Shown piece by piece: positions 45,886 through 50,600 of a stretch of DNA of 50,600 nucleotides. The position numbers were made by a program, and so were the translations under genes. The stretch lies in NCBI GenBank assembly GCA_937899105.1, contig CALBPF010000052.1, positions 1 to 50,600 of the forward strand, written 5' to 3'. The first letter of the stretch is position 1. Every line of letters starts with the position of its first letter. The stretch comes from an uncultured Flammeovirgaceae bacterium. Its GTDB lineage: Bacteria; Bacteroidota; Bacteroidia; Cytophagales; Cyclobacteriaceae. The notes under the pieces are model-generated. The model made no database searches. It saw only the letters and a program-made list of their open reading frames with translations, and was not told the DNA's origin.

Positions 45886-45981
45886 ATGAATTACATCTAC
45901 GAAGTTACTTTCCTGCCCTTATCGAGCATAACTACATCGCTGGGTGAAATGATCGACTTATATCATAATCAGGCGGGATAA
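45886..45981 (+). CDS. Possible 31-residue ORF
   Basis: An ATG at 45886 opens a 31-codon frame ending at 45981, encoding MNYIYEVTFLPLSSITTSLG and a further 11 residues. It occupies half of the 184-bp gap between rarA (divergent from it) and the convergent carboxypeptidase-regulatory-domain gene, whose stop is 6 bp away. There is no clear ribosome binding site or family match. It may be chance. Confidence 0.25.
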   Translation: MNYIYEVTFLPLSSITTSLGEMIDLYHNQAG

Positions 45982-45987
45982 TAAACA

Positions 45988-46662
45988 TTAATTTGCTGCG
46001 GCTTTTCTTGCAAAATGGCTGTTCAGCAGACTTAGCAATTCAGGCGCTGTTAAAGAATACATAAACCGGTAGTTCTTTTCGTTAAACTCTCTCAAAATCT
46101 GATAGTACTTTTCCTCGCTAAGCTTATGTTTGAGCATATACGATTTTCTAAGTGTGGAATCAGTTACAATGAGTTCGGTGTAAACTTTTGCCCTGTCGTT
46201 TTCTAGCAGATACCTTTTGGTGTACTTAGCATCCTTCTTTGACTTACTTAAGTAAAAAGGTCCTCTTTTTGGTGAGCGGGTAATGTCAATATACTCGTCC
46301 CTAAATAGGTTTTCATAGTACTGCTCTATGGTCTTTTCGCGTACGGTTACATTCTCCAATAACTTAGGAAGCTGCGGAAGAGCTATTAGCAGAGGCTCAT
46401 GATCATAGATAGGTAGCTCAAATGAATTGTACCCTATCATTGAAAAAACCAATGTGTCAAGAAGAGCGACGTTGAGCGAGAAACTGCCATTAACGTTTGC
46501 AGCGGTACCCTGAGAAGTATTTTTTATTTGTACACTGGCATAGGGCAGTCTTTCAAATGTGGCAGAATCGATTACTATACCTTTAATCAATGCTCTTTCT
46601 TGTGAAAAGCTTAATTGATAGCAAGAGACTATAATCAGAATCGACAATAACTTTTTTATCAT
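45988..46662 (-). CDS. Secreted protein with carboxypeptidase-regulatory-like domain
   Basis: This 224-residue protein starts at the ATG at 46662 (MIKKLLSIL), which gives a clean signal peptide ending near FSQ. Residues about 24-100 are a CarboxypepD_reg-like (TonB-receptor-extension type) beta-sandwich: IKGIVIDSATFERLPYASVQ, GTAANVNGSFSLNV and LVFSMIGYNSFELPI. The rest (about 105-224) is charged and helical with no known motif. Members of this group occur in the periplasm of Bacteroidetes, usually without a defined role. It stands alone. Confidence 0.82.
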   Translation of the reverse strand: MIKKLLSILIIVSCYQLSFSQERALIKGIVIDSATFERLPYASVQIKNTSQGTAANVNGSFSLNVALLDTLVFSMIGYNSFELPIYDHEPLLIALPQLPKLLENVTVREKTIEQYYENLFRDEYIDITRSPKRGPFYLSKSKKDAKYTKRYLLENDRAKVYTELIVTDSTLRKSYMLKHKLSEEKYYQILREFNEKNYRFMYSLTAPELLSLLNSHFARKAAAN

Positions 46663-46821
46663 ACTAGATTTCCACATCGGCCACCACTATGAGCGTGCTC
46701 AAATTTACAGTTTTAACGAGTGTGAGCTCATCCGTGTTTGTAATTTGCTTAAGCCTGATGATTTTTAACTTTTGATCTTAGGTTTTATTGCAGAAAGGGT
46801 CAATTTTGAAAATAAAAAAGA

Positions 46822-46995
46822 ATGGGTAACCTATTTTACTTGCTCGGCCTTGCTGCGGCAATCTGGGTAGTTTATGATCTTTGGGTAAAAAACTACAGAT
46901 TATCAGATACGGAAAAACTGATCTGGACTATTTGTGCCATTTTCTTCAATGTAATCACCGCAGTAATTTACTACATCACGCAGAAGAGGAGATGA
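46822..46995 (+). CDS. Small membrane protein of PLDc_N type (57 aa)
   Basis: This 57-residue protein is too short for most gene finders. It starts MGNLFYLLGLAAAIWVVYDL, has a first membrane helix, the linker WVKNYRLSDTEKLIWT, a second helix (ICAIFFNVITAVIYYI), and a basic end QKRR. This two-helix pattern with a W-x-x-Y-D-L-W segment and a K-x-x-W-T segment matches the PLDc_N (cardiolipin-synthase N-terminal-like) stand-alone membrane proteins common in Bacteroidetes. It is the only gene on the plus strand between 45.9 and 48.3 kb. The function is unknown. Confidence 0.82.
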   Translation: MGNLFYLLGLAAAIWVVYDLWVKNYRLSDTEKLIWTICAIFFNVITAVIYYITQKRR

Positions 46996-47010
46996 GGGCA
47001 TAACACTGTC

Positions 47011-47042
47011 ATTCCTGATGCAGCAAAGCACAAATCAGGAAT
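47011..47042. terminator. Hairpin after the 57-aa membrane protein gene
   Basis: Perfect 9-bp arms ATTCCTGAT (47011-47019) and ATCAGGAAT (47034-47042) flank a 14-nt loop, 15 nt after the small gene and 52 nt before the convergent threonine aldolase stop. The following sequence is only moderately T-rich, so termination is likely but not certain. Confidence 0.55.
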
Positions 47043-47093
47043 CTTCTTCAATATTCTGCGTAGATCAGAGGTTTACAGGTAGAAATGGCTATT

Positions 47094-48110
47094 TTATTTC
47101 AGGTGCTTCAAAATTGAAATTGTCTCTTCAAGCATGTCATCGTCAAAATCCAGATGTGTAACAAATCGAATTTCCTTGGGGCCAAAAGGCACGGCTTTTA
47201 TCCCGGCTTCTTCCAGTCGGTTCATAAACTCATCGGATGTACGATTAACGGCCAGCTTAAAGATCACAATGTTGGTGTCCACAGGCAATACTGATTCAAC
47301 AAATGATAGTTCCTCCAAAGCATCACCAACTGTTTTTGCACGTGCGTGATCTTCCTTGAGCCGCTCTACGTGATGATCTAATGCATAAATGCAAGCTGCG
47401 GCCAAGTAGCCCGCCTGACGCATACCACCACCAAAATGCTTTCGGACTCGTCTCGCTTGCTTAATATAGGCTTGTGAACCCAGTAGTACTGATCCAACCG
47501 GAGCGCCCAAGCCCTTAGACAAGCAGATGGATATAGTATCAAAACATTGGCCGTAGGCTTTAGGATCATCTCCTGTTTCAACCAAAGCATTAAAAAGGCG
47601 TGCACCATCCAGGTGCAATTTCAGATCATTTTTACGACCGAACTCACTAATGGATTTTATATCCTCCATTTTATAAAAGCAGCCACCTCCTTTATTGACC
47701 GTATTCTCTAATTCTATGATCGCACTCTTGGGAAAGTGAACGTCATCAGGGTTGATTGAACCCATGATCTCATCAAGGCTCAGTCGACCGCGATCTCCTT
47801 TTAATAACTTAAAAGAAAGGCCACTGTTTCCGGCTACCCCGCCTCCTTCATATTTATAAATGTGCGCACCTTCATAGCAAATAACTTCTTCATACGGATT
47901 GGATAAAACGCGGATGCCTATCTGATTGGTCATAGTTCCAGACGGACAATAGATAGCTGCGTCCATGCCAAATAGCTCTGCACACTTCCGCTCTAACGTA
48001 TTTATGGTAGGGTCTTCTCCAAAAACATCATCACCTACCTCTGCTGACATCATAGCATCCAGCATCGCGGGAGTGGGCTTTGTTAACGTGTCACTTCTTA
48101 AGTCAATCAT
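47094..48110 (-). CDS. ltaE: Low-specificity L-threonine aldolase
   Basis: This 338-residue fold-type I PLP enzyme splits L-threonine or allo-threonine to glycine and acetaldehyde. It starts with the family signature IDLRSDTLTKPTPAMLDAM and GDDVFGEDPTINTLE. The PLP lysine lies in ICLSKGLGAPVGS, and LHLDGARLFNA carries the PLP Asp. Length and motif order are normal. It is divergent from the ABM/GyrI-like gene at 48318 and convergent with the small membrane protein gene. Confidence 0.94.
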   Translation of the reverse strand: MIDLRSDTLTKPTPAMLDAMMSAEVGDDVFGEDPTINTLERKCAELFGMDAAIYCPSGTMTNQIGIRVLSNPYEEVICYEGAHIYKYEGGGVAGNSGLSFKLLKGDRGRLSLDEIMGSINPDDVHFPKSAIIELENTVNKGGGCFYKMEDIKSISEFGRKNDLKLHLDGARLFNALVETGDDPKAYGQCFDTISICLSKGLGAPVGSVLLGSQAYIKQARRVRKHFGGGMRQAGYLAAACIYALDHHVERLKEDHARAKTVGDALEELSFVESVLPVDTNIVIFKLAVNRTSDEFMNRLEEAGIKAVPFGPKEIRFVTHLDFDDDMLEETISILKHLK

Positions 48111-48218
48111 AAGGATTAAACTTAGCCGATTTTACTCTAAATCTGGTAACAAGAAACAAATTGAGCGTTGAAAAAATATACTTCTATTGCTTCTAAGGCG
48201 ACTTTTTTCGAAGAATTT

Positions 48219-48275
48219 CAAAAAAGTTAAAAAAAAGTTAAAAAAAAGTGAATCACTGTTGACATAGGGCTGTCA
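48219..48275. promoter_or_regulatory. Phased A-tracts and short inverted repeats upstream of 48318
   Basis: Three A-tracts (6, 8 and 8 A) end at G48226, G48237 and G48248, that is with an exact 11-bp period, which predicts intrinsic DNA bending. Immediately after come the odd palindrome GTGAATCAC (48248-48256) and an inverted pair TGACA (48260-48264) and TGTCA (48271-48275). This lies in the divergent gap between ltaE and the ABM/GyrI-like gene and may control either. Confidence 0.4.
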
Positions 48276-48317
48276 CCACCACCTCGTTAATTGCTAACAG
48301 AAACAATTTCAACGGAT

Positions 48318-49274
48318 ATGAAAACATTTTTCATTTTAACTCTAACCATAATGATAACAATGACAATCGCAAAGGAAGCAGCTGTTTATGAACTAGTAGT
48401 TTACAAGATCAAATCGGACTATTCAGACACGTACGATGAAGTGCTGGAAGAAGCCCGCCAGTATATTCTAAAGTTTCCTGGCCTTATTGAACACCAGACA
48501 TTTCGCTCTTCAGAAAACAGCCTGGTATTCATGGATCTGGTAAAGTGGAACTCTCTTGAAGAGGCCCTGGAAGCTGCCAAAAAGCTTGAAAATATGAAGG
48601 AACTCGCGCCATTTATGGGCGCCTTTGAAGAAATAAAAATTATGGACCATTTTGAATTATTTGATACTGAAAATATGAGCAAACTAGATCTTATTAAAAC
48701 TGACAAAACCTACTATTTGGCTAAAGCGCAACCGCAAATAATTGAGGCCACTTCTTATAATTATCTGACCATATCAGGTGTTTCAGCGCCGGAAGATGAA
48801 GTTTTCATAAAAGCCATTGAAGCGCTGTACGCCGTGGCCTATGGTGTGAAATTTACCTACAAGGAAGAAGGTAAGGATTTTGTAGTACCTAAAATGGAAG
48901 GCCAGTGGTGGGTAGAAGGTGAGCTGCCTTTTGAACAGACCCCAAGAGAGGAATGGCACTGGAATATTGTTATTCCCATGCCTGATTTTGTGGACAAGAA
49001 GACCGTAGAATCTGCTGTTCAAACCGCCATTGCCAAAAAGGGGTCCCCTCAAACTAGTGAAGTTGAGTTTAAAAAATTGAATGAGGGTAAAAGCGCACAG
49101 ATACTGCACATAGGCAGTTATGAAGAAGAAGCACCGACGCTGGAAAAGCTTTTTGCATTTGTCGCGGAGCAGGGATTGGAAATCAATGGCTACCACCATG
49201 AGATCTACCTGTCTGATCCGCGTAGAACAGAACCTTCGAAACTAAGAACAATACTGAGGTATCCGGTAAAATAA
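48318..49274 (+). CDS. ABM-like plus GyrI-like domain fusion protein
   Basis: This 318-residue protein starts at the ATG at 48318; the longer frame would need the TTG at 48291. Residues about 17-115 look like a dimeric alpha/beta barrel (ABM/NIPSNAP type; YELVVYKIKSDYSD, FPGLIEHQTFRS, WNSLEEALEAAKK). Residues about 120-318 match the GyrI-like small-molecule-binding domain (NYLTISGVSAPEDE, WWVEGELPFEQTPREEWHW, ILHIGSYEEEAPTLEKLFAF). The first 20 residues are hydrophobic and signal-like (MKTFFILTLTIMITMTIA), which is odd because both domains are usually cytoplasmic. An internal start at the Met of MTIAKEAAVY would remove that segment. Ligand and role are unknown. Confidence 0.8.
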   Translation: MKTFFILTLTIMITMTIAKEAAVYELVVYKIKSDYSDTYDEVLEEARQYILKFPGLIEHQTFRSSENSLVFMDLVKWNSLEEALEAAKKLENMKELAPFMGAFEEIKIMDHFELFDTENMSKLDLIKTDKTYYLAKAQPQIIEATSYNYLTISGVSAPEDEVFIKAIEALYAVAYGVKFTYKEEGKDFVVPKMEGQWWVEGELPFEQTPREEWHWNIVIPMPDFVDKKTVESAVQTAIAKKGSPQTSEVEFKKLNEGKSAQILHIGSYEEEAPTLEKLFAFVAEQGLEINGYHHEIYLSDPRRTEPSKLRTILRYPVK

Positions 49275-49286
49275 GCCTTTATGGAA

Positions 49287-49319
49287 AGTCGTCTGACCAC
49301 TCCAAGTGGTCTGACGACT
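49287..49319. repeat. 33-nt palindromic repeat (copy identical to that at 44491)
   Basis: Arms AGTCGTCTGACCACT (49287-49301) and AGTGGTCTGACGACT (49305-49319) flank CCA. The 33 bases and the following AAATC are the same as at 44491. It begins 13 bp after the ABM/GyrI-like gene and ends 3 bp before the stop of the convergent M23 gene. Confidence 0.9.
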
Positions 49320-49322
49320 AAA

Positions 49323-50459
49323 TCATTTCAAAACCTCGTCTTTCTCCAAAAAGCCAAACGTACCATCCGGTTTTTCTACACGAACGTAATTGTGATTCAC
49401 AGCCACAATCCGGATCTCATCTTCCACATGTAACGTATCAAGGGGCGCTACTCTTTTGTTCATAGACGCTTTTAAGAGTCTTCGAGTAGTAAGTGTCATA
49501 GACTTGCCTAGCAAGGTTGTATCCACAAGAAAAAGGTCAGGACGTTCATACTCTGGTACAATGAACGGGTAGGGATCAACGGGACCATTTTTGTAAATGC
49601 CAAAATGCAAGTGCGGAGCTGTGGTTCTGGCATTGCCGGAGTTACCTACGGTTCCGATGGTGTCGCCGGGTTGTACCCTATCTCCCCGCTTCACTTTGAA
49701 TTCTTCTAAATGAGCAAAATAAAGGCTGCTTCCTCTTTTACTATCGCGTAGCCAGATCACTTCACCACCGATACCACGGGTACCTACAAAGCGCACCCGC
49801 GCTTCTACCGGCGCTATAACAGGGGTATGCCGTTTTGCAAAAATATCGACTCCATGATGCACGCGTTTTCCACCGTCCCGTGGATCGCCAAAAACACTTA
49901 GGATAGCGGCCTTATTCTTGCCGGCTACAGGAAATTCCAGTGTGGGTACGGTTTGGATAGTGATGGTAAACTGGCCACCCCGAAGCAATTCCGGTTGTAG
50001 ACGTAAAATGTATTCTGCATTTCTTCGTGGCTCAAAACCCAGCTGTAAGGTACTGTCGGCCGAGGCGACCTGTTTGTATAAGCTCAGGGAGTCGTTTTCC
50101 ACCCTGAAAAGGTCTACAAAAACCCGGGTGGTATCCGTCGAGATCAGGCCGATATCGACTAATACTTTCTGGCCCCGTTTCGCTTCAAACCGGTAGCCAT
50201 GCGCGTCTGGCTTGAGGTCTGAAATCACAAAAGCTTCCTGGTAGGGGAGTCGCACTTCAATTTCTTCTTCAAAGGGCCGCTCGGTTGCCGCCAGCCATTC
50301 TTTCCCTAAGGCAGTGCTCAAAAGGTTGGCTTGCTTCAGTGAATACCAGTACGCCTCATGATCGTTGCGTGGGTAAAACCGCTCGGGAACAATTTCTTCC
50401 GTTGAACAAGAAGAAATTAGTACAAGTAGAATCAGGCAGACGACAAGATGTTTGGGCAT
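49323..50459 (-). CDS. M23-family peptidoglycan peptidase lipoprotein
   Basis: This 378-residue protein has lipobox ISSC (Cys18). A beta-rich N-terminal region (about 60-170) resembles a prepeptidase-type sandwich. The M23 (LytM) domain (about 175-300) keeps the zinc and active-site residues: HHGVDIF (HxxxD) and HLHFGIY (HxH), with GNSGNARTTAPHLHF typical of cell-wall endopeptidases. The C-terminal part (about 325-378) looks like an SH3-like domain (EIRIVAVNHNYVRVEKPDGTFGFL). It probably cleaves or remodels peptidoglycan cross-links from the outer or inner membrane. It begins 21 bp after the end of the next gene on the same strand, so the two may share a transcript. Confidence 0.92.
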   Translation of the reverse strand: MPKHLVVCLILLVLISSCSTEEIVPERFYPRNDHEAYWYSLKQANLLSTALGKEWLAATERPFEEEIEVRLPYQEAFVISDLKPDAHGYRFEAKRGQKVLVDIGLISTDTTRVFVDLFRVENDSLSLYKQVASADSTLQLGFEPRRNAEYILRLQPELLRGGQFTITIQTVPTLEFPVAGKNKAAILSVFGDPRDGGKRVHHGVDIFAKRHTPVIAPVEARVRFVGTRGIGGEVIWLRDSKRGSSLYFAHLEEFKVKRGDRVQPGDTIGTVGNSGNARTTAPHLHFGIYKNGPVDPYPFIVPEYERPDLFLVDTTLLGKSMTLTTRRLLKASMNKRVAPLDTLHVEDEIRIVAVNHNYVRVEKPDGTFGFLEKDEVLK

Positions 50460-50480
50460 AAAATAGATACGACATTCTAT

Positions 50481-50600
50481 TCACCCAGGTTGAACTATTT
50501 GAAGGATTTCAAGAAAGGAGGGATGCTCGTTTGCAAATAGTGCGGGCCATTCGCGGATAAAGCGTGGCTCTGAGCTAATGTGGATGAGAATGGCCTTTAT
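50481..50600 (-). CDS. C-terminal end of an unidentified protein (cut by window edge)
   Basis: On the minus strand an open frame enters from the right edge and stops with TGA at 50483-50481, giving the last 39 residues (including REWPALFANEHPSFLEIL). It lies 21 bp upstream of the M23 lipoprotein gene in the same direction. The fragment is too short for me to assign a family. Confidence 0.5.
   Translation of the reverse strand: MKAILIHISSEPRFIREWPALFANEHPSFLEILQIVQPG

Noticed and set aside
44491..49319. The 33-nt palindromes as ends of an insertion sequence or attachment sites
   Set aside because: The sequence between copies is ordinary housekeeping genes with no transposase or integrase, and the copies are in the same symmetric form with no target duplication visible.

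Overview
The window looks like chromosomal DNA of a Bacteroidota bacterium, most likely a marine-type member of the Cytophagales (inference). The signs are a giant surface protein with a type B type IX secretion (T9SS) sorting domain beside a PorP/SprF-family protein, lipoproteins with acidic residues after the lipobox cysteine, DUF5916 and DUF6503 proteins, LytS/LytTR signalling, few Shine-Dalgarno sequences, and promoters of the Bacteroidetes TTTG / TAnnTTTG type. I see no transposases, phage genes or CRISPR arrays. Coding density is high and several convergent gene pairs touch or overlap.

Layout. 1-7158 (minus) is a glucan-use operon: a clan GH-A-type glycosidase fused to a probable outer-membrane barrel, a surface glycan-binding lipoprotein, a GH16 endo-glucanase lipoprotein and a PKD/Ig-like lipoprotein cut by the window edge. 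It is read away from a divergent membrane-bound propeller/Y_Y_Y/HTH regulator (7396-10236). A tRNA-His, dihydroorotase, a DEAD-box helicase and an orphan sensor kinase follow. 15.4-22.0 kb holds the 1791-residue T9SS adhesin-like protein and its PorP/SprF partner, then a secreted WD40-caspase protein (minus) and an unusual Nramp-family transporter. 26.5-29.8 kb has a DUF6503 lipoprotein, an arginase-fold protein with a degenerate metal site, and nqrF. 29.9-32.0 kb encodes an aminotransferase and prephenate dehydrogenase (tyrosine synthesis).

32.1-36.1 kb is the methionine operon metY-metX-hom (minus). Its leader is the most interesting part of the window. A consensus promoter is followed by a SAM-I riboswitch, an overlapping hairpin, and then a 43-codon upstream ORF, absent from ordinary gene calls, that ends in six consecutive cysteine codons and a stop. 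An inverted-repeat structure follows, before metY. This suggests dual control of sulfur assimilation by SAM (riboswitch) and by cysteine or charged tRNA-Cys (leader peptide).

36.2-50.6 kb carries an M14 carboxypeptidase-like protein, a YdeI/DUF1905 protein, a universal stress protein, a DUF5916 barrel protein, a LytS/LytTR two-component pair, RarA, a 57-residue membrane protein, threonine aldolase, an ABM+GyrI-like fusion and an M23 lipoprotein. A 33-nt palindromic repeat occurs twice identically and once as a diverged long-loop form, always between convergent genes, which suggests a dispersed family of bidirectional terminators.
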